A DNA stretch of 64,000 nucleotides from Cupriavidus sp. P-10 (GTDB lineage Bacteria; Pseudomonadota; Gammaproteobacteria; Burkholderiales; Burkholderiaceae). This document shows positions 9,936 to 18,843 of this stretch, piece after piece. The position numbers and the translations under genes are program-made. How positions within the stretch are numbered: position 1 is the stretch's first letter; every line of letters starts with the position of its first letter. The DNA lies in contig NZ_AP025171.1 in assembly GCF_003402535.2 (NCBI RefSeq), forward strand, positions 248,001 to 312,000, in the 5' to 3' direction. The notes below the pieces were generated by a model. That model was not told the DNA's origin, did no database searches, and was given only the letters and a program-made list of their open reading frames with translations.

Positions 9936-9968
9936 GGGGTGCGCAGCCGTGCAATCGGCTGCCGCCCC
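9936..9968. terminator. Hairpin between convergent genes
   Basis: GCAGCC (9943-9948) pairs with GGCTGC (9957-9962), flanked by GGGG (9936-9939) and CCCC (9965-9968). It lies in the 48-nt gap between the small plus-strand gene and the 3' end of the minus-strand helicase, so it probably ends both transcripts. No strong T-tract is present. Confidence 0.5.
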
Positions 9969-9975
9969 ATCCTGG

Positions 9976-12900
9976 TTACGCTTCAAACACCAGCTCCGGC
10001 ACCACGATCTCCCACTCCTTGCACCGGATATGCTTCCTGAAACCGTCCTCCTCATCGTCCACCCGCCGTACCACAATGGCGTGTACCTGCGCCCTGACTC
10101 GCCCAACGTGTGATGGCGACCGATAACGGCGAGACAGGCGCCCTACCATGATGCCGGAGGGACTCAACAATTCCCATTTGTCATTGTTGCGACGCACCTG
10201 AAGCGCATCGCCGGGGCGTAGCGCCGCGATGGCGGTATGTATCGGATCGCTTGGCTCGCGCCGCCCGGGGAGCCCCAGATCCACGTCGCCAAGCGTAAGG
10301 CGTTGATAGCGGGTCGACAGCGCTGCGACAGGGCTCGGCAGCCGCACCGGTGCGCGTTTCATCGTGCTGGCTGAATCCACGAGCGCTTCAACGAACTTGT
10401 TGTCTCCGGAAAGACGGCACAGCAGGAGCAGGCGTTTTGCCCGCGTCATGGCAACGTAGTACAGCCGCCTCGGCGCTTCGGCGTCCTCATTCTTCCCAAC
10501 CTTGTCCCAGCCGCCATCAAGCACCACCACATACTCAAACTCAAGACCTTTTGCGCGATGCGCGGTCAGCAGAAGCAGGCCGGTCTGGCGTCGCTTGACT
10601 TCGCGGCCCCATTCGGCAAGCCACTCGGTGAAGTGATCCTTTGGCAGGTCCGCGCCCGAAATCTCCAGCTCGTAGCTTTTCACCGCTTCCCGAAGCATAG
10701 CCCACCAGGGGCCGTCCTCTTGCTGCTCAAGCCAGCCCAATATTGCTTCCACATCGACCAGCTTGCCCTGGGTGCTACGCAGCCACGCCAGCATTGCCTG
10801 TGTTTCCCGCAAGCGCCAGAAATTTGTGGATTCCTCGTTCGCCATCTGTACCGGGATACCCAGGAACTCGCAGTAGGCGCGGACTGGGTCCAGGTAACTC
10901 CATTCCCGGGCTATGACAGCGCATTTGGACCAGCTCCACCCTCTGTCGAGGGAGGCAAGGCGCTTGAATTCCGAGATTGCCGCGAGAGCCTGCGAGGTCA
11001 ATGAGTCTTCGGCAGGCAATATCTGAACCCGCCCCTGCCCGACGGGGTCGCGAGATTGCCACTCACCGCCGGGCGGATCCCGCCGCCTGGCACGGTCGAT
11101 GGTGATGGGCTGTACCTTCTTCATACGCTCGGAAGCCAGCTCAATGACGGTATTGGCAGCGTCGATGATGTGAGCTGTCGACCGGTAGTTCTCAATCAAG
11201 AAATCCGGCTTGGCCTGATAGTCATCGGCAAAACGGCGGATGAACTCTACCGAGGCGCCGTCGAACGCATAGATGTTCTGGTCGTCGTCGCCTACGGCGA
11301 AGATGCTGAGTTTGCTCTCCTCATCCTGGAGCGTGCGGCCCGCGAGAGCCGAGATGAGTGCATATTGTTCGGGGCCGATGTCCTGGTACTCATCGACAAG
11401 GATCCAGCGGAAGCCGGCCAGCAGCCGATGGCGTTGCTCATCGGCCTCGTCGGGGGGAAGATCACTTCCGTCGAGTAGCTTGATGGCTTGCTGAAGCACT
11501 TCCCTGAAGCGGTCGCTGTCGGCTTTCTCGGCCTGTCCTGCGAAGCTGGCGCCGACGAGCCGCATCGCTAACGCGTGGCAGGTCAATACCGTGACGCTTC
11601 GGGCATCGTCTCCGATCAGTTCGAAAAGGCGTTTTCGGATCTCCACCGCCGCGTGCCGGTTGTACGCAAGCGCCAGGATGCCCTGGGGATTCTCGCGTCT
11701 GGCCCGCACCAGATAGGCTATGCGGTGTACCAGCACGCGAGTCTTGCCGGAGCCTGGGCCGGCGAGTATCAAGACATTGGTTTGCTCACGTTCATCTGTG
11801 ACGATGCGTTGCTGGGTCGGGTTGTTGAGTGCTTCGACGACTCGGCGCCAGGAGTCGGGTGTGGTTTGCCGGGACAATTCCTTGTCGCGCCCTGGGAGCC
11901 AGCGCAGCAGAAATTCGCTCTGCGACAGGCCGAAATATTCCATTGCCAGTTTCGACGCATCTGCAATGGCTAGCAGCCCGCGCTGGGCGTACTCGGACAT
12001 TACATGAATCTGCGTGACCTGCTCGTCGTAGTGGATCTGCAGTGGCTCGAAATCCGCCTTCATGAAAGCGCGCTTTTCCTTGTCGAGCAAAATCCTCATG
12101 GCTGGCCTGAAGACCGCCAAGCCCTTGTTGAGGCGGATGATCTCCTGCTCGTGCAACCACAACAACGCGCGGTCGAGCAGTTTGGTCGGCTCCTTAACCT
12201 GTGCCCGGAGCACCAGATCAGACTCAATGGCCGATAGCAGCTTGCCGAGTGTTGTCTCGGCAAGCACGTCCGTGCCGCGCGCTGAGGCCGGAGTACAGGA
12301 CAGAAGATGGGTCAGCAGGCGTTCGGCCGCGGTACGGCGCAGCTCAGCCGTCTTATCCAGGCTGTCCCAATTGCGCTGAAGCTGAATCCCGATACTCTCC
12401 GCATCCAAACGCCGCACGAGCAAGCTACCAATCCCACCTTCGTCCGTGCGGCCATCATTGGCGATGCTCCGGATAAGGCGCCATACCTTCTCTGGCAACG
12501 CGGTGGGGTGGCCCTCGTCCTTCAAGCGCTGGGCGGAACGTCGCAGTTGTAGCACGGACCAATCGCCCTTGCTGAGGTCCGGGGCCGCTTCGCGCAGCAA
12601 CAGGATCAGGGCCCGTTCGATGGAACGTGCTTCTTCCAACCGCTTCATGGATGACCGTTCCACCGCGACGTGAACGAATGCCGTCAAGGCGGTGTCATTG
12701 TTGGCGATACCAAGGCGTTCCAGATCGAAGAGCGCTGCGCGCACCTTTTCGGCACTGAGGCCCGATATCCCCATCAACTCGTCTGTCGAGATGCCTTCGT
12801 CCGCGTTCGCACCTAGCAATGCTTCGACCAGGGTCATCAGATTTTGGCGGTACGGGCCGGAAATCTGCGCTGCGGCGAGCTTCTCCCTGGCTTCCTCGCT

Positions 12901-15105
12901 CGAGTTCACACGTAGTGACGAGGGGAAGATCTGTACTTGGTTTTCCTCTCGCGTCAGCAGCACGGCCTCTTCGAGCCAGGAGATCGCGGTGCGCACGCGG
13001 GTGTCGTCGGTTGCAGAATCTCGCTCGAATTTACCTTCCTGGTCTTCTGCGAGAATCTCGCCTGGCGTGGCGATTACCTCGCCGCCCAGGCGCTTCTTGC
13101 GATTCAAGCTCCGCAGCGATCGGAGAACTGTCTGTATCTCCGCGCGAGTCAGCCGGGAACGGGCAGACATACTGAATTGGCGCTCAACGTCGTCGGTCGC
13201 GTAGAGGAGCACGCACCGGGCCGCGTTGCGGTCGCGCCCTGCCCGACCGGCTTCCTGCAGGTAGTTCTCCAGCGACCCCGGGATATCGGCATGGACTACC
13301 AGCCGGACGTCTGGTTTGTCTATGCCCATGCCAAAGGCATTGGTGGCCGTGATTACGCGCAGATCGCCACGGATGAATCGCTGCTGAACGCTCTTCTTCG
13401 TCTCCGGCGCTAGTCCCGCGTGGAAGTATTCGGCATGGATATCCTTTTCGCGCAGGAAACGCGCGACCTCCTCAGTTGCTTTTCGGGTTGCACAGTAGAC
13501 GATCGCACCATCCTTGCTATTCGGGGAGAGCTCGGACGCGAGTACCTGGGAAATATGGTCGAGCTTGGCCTCGGGCGTCGTGGGTATGACCGAGAACTCA
13601 AGATTGTCGCGATTGGCCCCGCCGTTGAATAGCCTGAGGCCGACACCCACCTTCTCGCGAAAGTGCTCGAGGATGTCATCTATGACATCGGGCTTCGCTG
13701 TCGCAGTCAGGCATAGCACCGCGGGCACGGCGCCATGGCCGGACCACTCCTTGATGAAGCGGCCCACATAGCGATAATCCGGGCGGAAATCATGACCCCA
13801 CTTGGACAGGCAATGCGCCTCGTCCAGGACCCAGGCGCCAACTTCACGCTGCGCCAGCGCTTTGCGAAGAGCACGATGGCGCAATTGCTCGGGCGAGACA
13901 ATTAGGATGCCGATATCACCAAGTCGAACCCGGTCCAGGACGTCAGCCCTTTCCGGCATGGAAAGCATGCCGTTTAGCGCAGCGCAGCAGGTGATGCCTT
14001 TTGCTTCAAGGCCGGAAACTTGGTCTGCCATCAATGCAACCAACGGAGAAATGACTACCGTCAGTGCGCCTGTCTTATCAAAGCGCGAGAGGGCGGGGAT
14101 TTGGTAGCAGATCGACTTGCCAGTGCCCGTAGGCAAAATTCCGAGGACATGCTCGCCGCGCATCGCAGCCTCGACGATGCTCTGCTGCAAGGGCCTGCCA
14201 TTCTCGTCCATCGGCTCCGGGCGGAAACTGGTAAGCGCCGGAAACCAGCGAACCAACTCCTTTACCGCATTGTGGCGCTCCTGACACCACGAGCACGCCG
14301 GATTCTCACACGGCGTGTCCCGCAGCAGCTTGACCAATCGCGCCGCATCAGGAAACTGGTGGCGTACCCAGGGCGGCATAACGGAATTTCCGCCCGCGAC
14401 GGAGAGCCAGGCAATCGCATAGGCGAGCGCCCAGCCTTCCCGCTTTGCGTGCGCAAGGATATGGCCACGATGTGTACTGCAGGTATCACGACCCAGCAGG
14501 CTCTCGATTGCCGCAGCGGCCTCCTCTGTTGTTGGCCTGAGCTTGCGGCGCACGGTGATGAAGAAGGCGTTCAGTCCGGAATCTGGTCCGTCGATCGTTG
14601 TGAGCCAGTGCCAGGCGGCTAGATATTCCGGATTGGTGGCATTGAGCGCCTGCAGGGCCCGGTGCTGATCATGAAACACCTCCAGCGTCAGACGCGCATC
14701 CAATTCCGGATCATTAATCCGGCCCCGCTTCAGTTGTCCATCCTGGTAGTGCTTGACCAGGTGGTGATATGGATTGCGAGGGAATGCCAGCGGGTTGATT
14801 CGCAGCGTGTCAACCGCAGGCATTTGGAGTAGATGCAAATCGGGTTGCGCAGCCGCCAAATGGGGTAGATCAAAGGCGATCAGGTTATGGCCAAGTATAA
14901 AGGCACTGTTTCGGCAGAATGAATCGAGTTTCTCCAGTGCCGCAAACAGGTCGCCGCGCCGATGAACCAGAGATTCCTGCGTGTCGCCGCGCAGGGCTGC
15001 AAACTGGTGAATGCGCTGGCCGTCGATCCCGACTTCGAGATCGATCGAGACGCATCGGGGTGAGAAACTGGCTTCCCCTTCGACTTTTGTTTCCTGGCCC
15101 TGCAT
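9976..15105 (-). CDS. Exonuclease-RecQ-UvrD fusion helicase
   Basis: About 1,709 aa from ATG 15105 (a TTG at 15108 adds one residue; GAGGGG lies upstream). Three modules are visible. (1) Residues ~18-140 look like a DEDD 3'-5' exonuclease: SIDLEVG (D23/E25), GHNLIAFD (~73-80), and an Asp near 138. (2) Residues ~300-650 are a RecQ-type SF2 helicase: PTGTGKS (~326-332), DEAH (~429-432), TATAK, and motif VI EAGRAGRDR (~619-627). (3) Residues ~1100-1565 are a UvrD/Rep-type SF1 helicase: GPGSGKT (~1117), DEYQD (~1239), VGDDDQNIY, ENYRST, TAHRAKGLEFEYV (~1515) and YVAMTRAK. Two Cys-rich spots near 267-275 may bind zinc. GC looks lower than in the flagellar neighbours. DNA repair or anti-phage defence are possible roles. 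Confidence 0.85.
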   Translation of the reverse strand: MQGQETKVEGEASFSPRCVSIDLEVGIDGQRIHQFAALRGDTQESLVHRRGDLFAALEKLDSFCRNSAFILGHNLIAFDLPHLAAAQPDLHLLQMPAVDTLRINPLAFPRNPYHHLVKHYQDGQLKRGRINDPELDARLTLEVFHDQHRALQALNATNPEYLAAWHWLTTIDGPDSGLNAFFITVRRKLRPTTEEAAAAIESLLGRDTCSTHRGHILAHAKREGWALAYAIAWLSVAGGNSVMPPWVRHQFPDAARLVKLLRDTPCENPACSWCQERHNAVKELVRWFPALTSFRPEPMDENGRPLQQSIVEAAMRGEHVLGILPTGTGKSICYQIPALSRFDKTGALTVVISPLVALMADQVSGLEAKGITCCAALNGMLSMPERADVLDRVRLGDIGILIVSPEQLRHRALRKALAQREVGAWVLDEAHCLSKWGHDFRPDYRYVGRFIKEWSGHGAVPAVLCLTATAKPDVIDDILEHFREKVGVGLRLFNGGANRDNLEFSVIPTTPEAKLDHISQVLASELSPNSKDGAIVYCATRKATEEVARFLREKDIHAEYFHAGLAPETKKSVQQRFIRGDLRVITATNAFGMGIDKPDVRLVVHADIPGSLENYLQEAGRAGRDRNAARCVLLYATDDVERQFSMSARSRLTRAEIQTVLRSLRSLNRKKRLGGEVIATPGEILAEDQEGKFERDSATDDTRVRTAISWLEEAVLLTREENQVQIFPSSLRVNSSEEAREKLAAAQISGPYRQNLMTLVEALLGANADEGISTDELMGISGLSAEKVRAALFDLERLGIANNDTALTAFVHVAVERSSMKRLEEARSIERALILLLREAAPDLSKGDWSVLQLRRSAQRLKDEGHPTALPEKVWRLIRSIANDGRTDEGGIGSLLVRRLDAESIGIQLQRNWDSLDKTAELRRTAAERLLTHLLSCTPASARGTDVLAETTLGKLLSAIESDLVLRAQVKEPTKLLDRALLWLHEQEIIRLNKGLAVFRPAMRILLDKEKRAFMKADFEPLQIHYDEQVTQIHVMSEYAQRGLLAIADASKLAMEYFGLSQSEFLLRWLPGRDKELSRQTTPDSWRRVVEALNNPTQQRIVTDEREQTNVLILAGPGSGKTRVLVHRIAYLVRARRENPQGILALAYNRHAAVEIRKRLFELIGDDARSVTVLTCHALAMRLVGASFAGQAEKADSDRFREVLQQAIKLLDGSDLPPDEADEQRHRLLAGFRWILVDEYQDIGPEQYALISALAGRTLQDEESKLSIFAVGDDDQNIYAFDGASVEFIRRFADDYQAKPDFLIENYRSTAHIIDAANTVIELASERMKKVQPITIDRARRRDPPGGEWQSRDPVGQGRVQILPAEDSLTSQALAAISEFKRLASLDRGWSWSKCAVIAREWSYLDPVRAYCEFLGIPVQMANEESTNFWRLRETQAMLAWLRSTQGKLVDVEAILGWLEQQEDGPWWAMLREAVKSYELEISGADLPKDHFTEWLAEWGREVKRRQTGLLLLTAHRAKGLEFEYVVVLDGGWDKVGKNEDAEAPRRLYYVAMTRAKRLLLLCRLSGDNKFVEALVDSASTMKRAPVRLPSPVAALSTRYQRLTLGDVDLGLPGRREPSDPIHTAIAALRPGDALQVRRNNDKWELLSPSGIMVGRLSRRYRSPSHVGRVRAQVHAIVVRRVDDEEDGFRKHIRCKEWEIVVPELVFEA

Positions 15106-15599
15106 CAACTTCCACCCCTCGGTAAGTTATTATTATGAGCGCGAGTGGCGCATCCCGTTATCTCGGCGCATCAGACTTGGGGCAGGTGATAACCGGGCAG
15201 ACGCGCCACATAATGTGTGCAATATTGCACCAAAATAGGCCCGCGTGGGATTACTTCAGGGCGAATGAGTAGTGCGGGTACCATGCCAAGTGCTTATACC
15301 CACTTTTTCCGCAGAGGACGCTCGTCCAATCGCGCGCGAGCTCCCCCCGCAGCGGCCAAGTAGCCCGCGAGGGTGTGGGGGCTGCATTCTGAGTGAAGCG
15401 GCCGATCTCCGCCGGCTGGCCACCGCGAGTCCCCAACAACAGTCCCTAAAGTTCCCCAATTCCCCCGCCGTAACCCCCAGGTCCCCCCATTTCCCAAACA
15501 ACACCCAAATCCCCCGCCTTTTCCCATGAATGGGAACCCCCCCACGCTTCGATAATCCCCACTGACGAATAGCGGCCCGCCGCTTCGCACGGAGCGTGG
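15106..15599. other. Intergenic region: helicase promoter side and C-tract
   Basis: No gene is supported in these 494 bases. The helicase-proximal half is AT-richer and contains the 14-nt palindrome GTGCAATATTGCAC (15217-15230) and an inverted pair CCCGTTATC (15154-15162) / GATAACCGGG (15188-15197). Either could be an operator of the helicase gene. The flhB-proximal half contains at least twelve runs of three or more C between 15431 and 15543, plus the inverted repeat TTCCCAT-GA-ATGGGAA (15521-15536). Both halves are described from sequence; their roles are inferred. Confidence 0.5.
15565..15574 (+). promoter_or_regulatory. Possible FlhDC half-site upstream of flhB
   Basis: ACGAATAGCG lies 26-35 nt before the flhB start. 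The identical 10-mer occurs in inverted orientation upstream of flgB (25333-25342). It resembles the AAATAGCG half of the enteric FlhDC box. A clear partner half-site at the expected spacing is not evident, so this is a candidate only. Confidence 0.35.
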
Positions 15600-16742
15600 A
15601 TGTCCGAAGAAAGCGATCTCGAGAAAACCGAACCCGCCTCACCCCGGCGCCTGGAAAAGGCGCGCGAGGAGGGGCAGGTGGTGCGTTCGCGCGAGCTGGC
15701 CACGTTCATCATGCTGATCGCCGGCGTGGTCGGGCTGTGGACGCTGGGCGGCCATATGGGCCGCGGCCTCAACCAGGTCATGCAGGGCGCGCTGCGCTTC
15801 GAGCGGGAAACCGCCTTCGATACCTCGCGCATGCTGTCGCGGTTTGGCCTGATGGTGTGGGACAGCCTGCTCGCCTTCCTGCCGCTGCTGCTGCTGTTCG
15901 GCGTTGCCGCGCTGGCCGCGCCGCTGATGCTGGGCGGCTGGGTGTTCTCGGCCAAGTCGTTCGCGCCGCAGTTCTCGCGCATGTCGCCGATCGCCGGTCT
16001 GGGCCGGATGTTCTCCGCTCATTCGCTGGTCGAGCTCCTCAAGGCGGTGGCCAAGTCGCTGCTGGTGGGTGCGGTCGGCGCCTGGGTGGTGTGGCACCGC
16101 CTGCCGGAAGCCATCGCGCTGATGAATGCGCCGGTGCAGGAAGCGCTGCTGCACATGGTCGACCTGGTGCTGTACTGCTGCCTGGTCGTCTCGCTGTCGC
16201 TGCTGGTGGTGGCGGCCATCGACGTGCCCTGGCAGTACTGGGAGTTCTTCAAGAAGCTGCGCATGACCAAGGAAGAGGTCAAGCAGGAATTCAAGGAGAG
16301 CGAGGGCGACCCGCATATCAAGAACCGCATCCGCCAGCAGCAGCGCGCCATGGCGCGCCGCCGCATGATGACCGAGGTGCCCAGGGCCGACGTGGTGGTG
16401 ACCAACCCCACGCACTTCGCCGTGGCGCTGCGCTATGAAGAAGGCCGCATGGGCGCGCCGCGCGTGGTGGCCAAGGGCACTGGCGAAGTCGCCGCGCGCA
16501 TCCGCGCGGTGGCGTCCGAGCACCGCGTGCCGCTGATGTCGGCGCCGCCGCTGGCGCGCGCGCTGCACCGCCACGTGGAACTGGGCCACGAGATCCCCGC
16601 AGGACTCTATACCGCCGTGGCCGAAGTGCTGGCCTGGGTCTACCAACTGAAGCACTGGCACTACTCGCAGGGCCCGCAGCCGCAGGCGCCGTCGGAGCTG
16701 CTGGTGCCTGATGAACTTGCCGTACCGGAAAGCCGCGAATGA
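15600..16742 (+). CDS. flhB: Flagellar export switch protein FlhB
   Basis: 380 aa. FlhB sits in the export gate and switches substrate specificity from hook to filament. The N-terminus is the cytosolic EESDLEKTEPASPRRLEKAR typical of the family, followed by four membrane helices (~33-210). The cytoplasmic domain has the autocleavage motif N269-P270-T271-H272. The start ATG 15600 is supported by GGAG at 15591-15594. The last bases overlap the flhA start (ATGA), indicating coupling. A possible FlhDC site and a C-tract lie upstream. Confidence 0.97.
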   Translation: MSEESDLEKTEPASPRRLEKAREEGQVVRSRELATFIMLIAGVVGLWTLGGHMGRGLNQVMQGALRFERETAFDTSRMLSRFGLMVWDSLLAFLPLLLLFGVAALAAPLMLGGWVFSAKSFAPQFSRMSPIAGLGRMFSAHSLVELLKAVAKSLLVGAVGAWVVWHRLPEAIALMNAPVQEALLHMVDLVLYCCLVVSLSLLVVAAIDVPWQYWEFFKKLRMTKEEVKQEFKESEGDPHIKNRIRQQQRAMARRRMMTEVPRADVVVTNPTHFAVALRYEEGRMGAPRVVAKGTGEVAARIRAVASEHRVPLMSAPPLARALHRHVELGHEIPAGLYTAVAEVLAWVYQLKHWHYSQGPQPQAPSELLVPDELAVPESRE

Positions 16743-18820
16743 ATGCTCTGAACTCGCTGTTGAACCTGCCGGGCCTGCGCTCGGCGGGGCAGATGAAGGC
16801 CTTCACCGGCCCGCTGCTGATCATCATGATCCTGGGGATGATGATCCTGCCGCTGCCGGCCTTCGTGCTGGACCTGCTGTTTACCTTCAATATCGCGCTG
16901 GCGATCATGGTGCTGCTGGTCAGCATGTACACGCAGAAGCCGCTGGACTTTGCCGCGTTCCCCGCGGTGCTGCTGTTTACCACGCTGCTGCGCCTGTCGC
17001 TGAACGTCGCTTCCACCCGCGTGGTGCTGCTCGAAGGCCATACCGGCCCAGACGCCGCCGGCAAGGTGGTGGAGGCGTTCGGCCACTTCCTGGTGGGCGG
17101 CAACTTCGCGGTCGGTATCGTGGTGTTCGCCATCCTGGTGGTGATCAACTTCATGGTCATCACCAAGGGCGCGGGCCGGATCGCCGAGGTGGGCGCGCGC
17201 TTCATGCTGGACTCGATGCCCGGCAAGCAGATGTCGATCGATGCCGACCTCAACGCCGGCCTGATCGACGAAGCCGCCGCCAAGAAGCGCCGCGCCGAAG
17301 TGGCGCAGGAATCCGACTTCTACGGCGCCATGGACGGTGCCAGCAAGTTCGTGCGCGGCGACGCCGTGGCGGGCCTGATCATCATGTTCATCAATGTCGC
17401 CGCCGGCATGGTGGTGGGCATGGTGCAGCATGACCTGGACTTCGGCACCGCCGTGCACAACTACACGCTGCTGACCATCGGCGATGGCCTGGTGGCGCAG
17501 ATCCCGGCGCTGGTGATCTCCACCGCGGCCGGCGTGATCGTGTCGCGCGTGGCCAACGAGCAGGACGTCGGCGAGCAGCTGACCGGGCAGCTGTTCTCCA
17601 ACCCGCGCGTGCTGTACCTGACCGCCGGCATCATGGGCCTGATGGGCATTATCCCGGGCATGCCGCATTTCGCCTTCCTGCTGCTGTCCGGCGCGCTGGT
17701 CTGGATGGGCCGCTACCTGTCGCGCAAGGCAGCAACGCAGCAGCAGGTCAGGCAGCGCGAAGAGCGCGCACCGGCGGTGGCGCAGGAATCGACCGAAGCC
17801 AGCTGGGACGACGTGGCACTGGTCGACCCGCTCGGCATGGAAGTGGGCTATCGCCTGATCACGCTGGTCGACCGGGCGCAGGACGGCGAATTGCTCGGCC
17901 GCATCAAGAGCATCCGCAAGAAGGTGGCGCAGGAGATCGGCTTCCTGGTGCCGGTCGTGCATATCCGCGACAACCTGGAGCTCAAGCCCAATGCGTACCG
18001 CATCACGCTCAAGGGCGTCGAGATCGGCCGCGGCGAAGCCATGCCGGGGCAGTGGATGGCGATCAACCCGGGCCAGGTCAGCGGCACGCTGCCCGGGGCG
18101 GCCACGCGCGATCCCGCCTTCGGTTTGCCGGCGGTGTGGATCGACGCGGGCATCAAGGAGCAGGCGCAGGCGTACGGCTACACCGTGGTCGACGCCAGCA
18201 CCGTGGTCGCCACGCACCTGAACCACCTGATCCACATGCACGCGGCCGAGCTGCTCGGCCGCCAGGAAGTGCAGTCGCTGCTGGACCGCATCGCCAGGGA
18301 TGCGCCCAAGCTGACCGAAGACCTGGTGCCCAAGACCATCTCGCTGACGGCGCTGCAGAAGATCCTGCAGAACCTGCTCGACGAAGGCGTGGCAATCCGC
18401 GACATGCGCACCATCCTCGACGTGGTGGCCGAGCATGCGCCCAAGATCAGCGATCCGAACGAACTGACCGCGATGGTGCGCGTGGCCATGGGCCGCGCCA
18501 TCACGCAGCAGCTGTTCCCGAACAACGCCGACCTGCAGGTGATCGGCCTTGACGCCGGCCTGGAGCGCGTGCTGTCGCAGGCGCTGACCAACGGCGGCGG
18601 CATCGAGCCGGGTCTGGCCGATGCGCTGCTGCAGCAGACCCAGGGCGCGGTCACGCGCCAGGAGCAGATGGGGCTGGACCCGGTGCTGCTGGTGCCGTCG
18701 CAGCTACGCCCGCTGATGGCGCGCTTCCTGCGCCGCACGCTGCCGCAGCTCAGGGTGCTGTCACACGCCGAAGTGCCTGACAACCGCAATATCCGCATCA
18801 CCGCCATGATCGGCGCGTGA
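16739..18820 (+). CDS. flhA: Flagellar export gate protein FlhA
   Basis: 693 aa, the standard length. The N-terminal half has about eight membrane helices with the FHIPEP-family signature region (VGGNFAVGIVVFAILVVINF, then ITKGAGRIAEVGARF and the acidic DADLNAGLIDE). The C-terminal cytosolic domain (~350-693) docks chaperone-substrate complexes. It forms the nonameric ring of the export gate. It overlaps flhB by 4 nt and precedes flhF by 23 nt. Confidence 0.97.
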   Translation: MNALNSLLNLPGLRSAGQMKAFTGPLLIIMILGMMILPLPAFVLDLLFTFNIALAIMVLLVSMYTQKPLDFAAFPAVLLFTTLLRLSLNVASTRVVLLEGHTGPDAAGKVVEAFGHFLVGGNFAVGIVVFAILVVINFMVITKGAGRIAEVGARFMLDSMPGKQMSIDADLNAGLIDEAAAKKRRAEVAQESDFYGAMDGASKFVRGDAVAGLIIMFINVAAGMVVGMVQHDLDFGTAVHNYTLLTIGDGLVAQIPALVISTAAGVIVSRVANEQDVGEQLTGQLFSNPRVLYLTAGIMGLMGIIPGMPHFAFLLLSGALVWMGRYLSRKAATQQQVRQREERAPAVAQESTEASWDDVALVDPLGMEVGYRLITLVDRAQDGELLGRIKSIRKKVAQEIGFLVPVVHIRDNLELKPNAYRITLKGVEIGRGEAMPGQWMAINPGQVSGTLPGAATRDPAFGLPAVWIDAGIKEQAQAYGYTVVDASTVVATHLNHLIHMHAAELLGRQEVQSLLDRIARDAPKLTEDLVPKTISLTALQKILQNLLDEGVAIRDMRTILDVVAEHAPKISDPNELTAMVRVAMGRAITQQLFPNNADLQVIGLDAGLERVLSQALTNGGGIEPGLADALLQQTQGAVTRQEQMGLDPVLLVPSQLRPLMARFLRRTLPQLRVLSHAEVPDNRNIRITAMIGA

Positions 18821-18843
18821 GAGATCATCCGACAGAGCCAACG

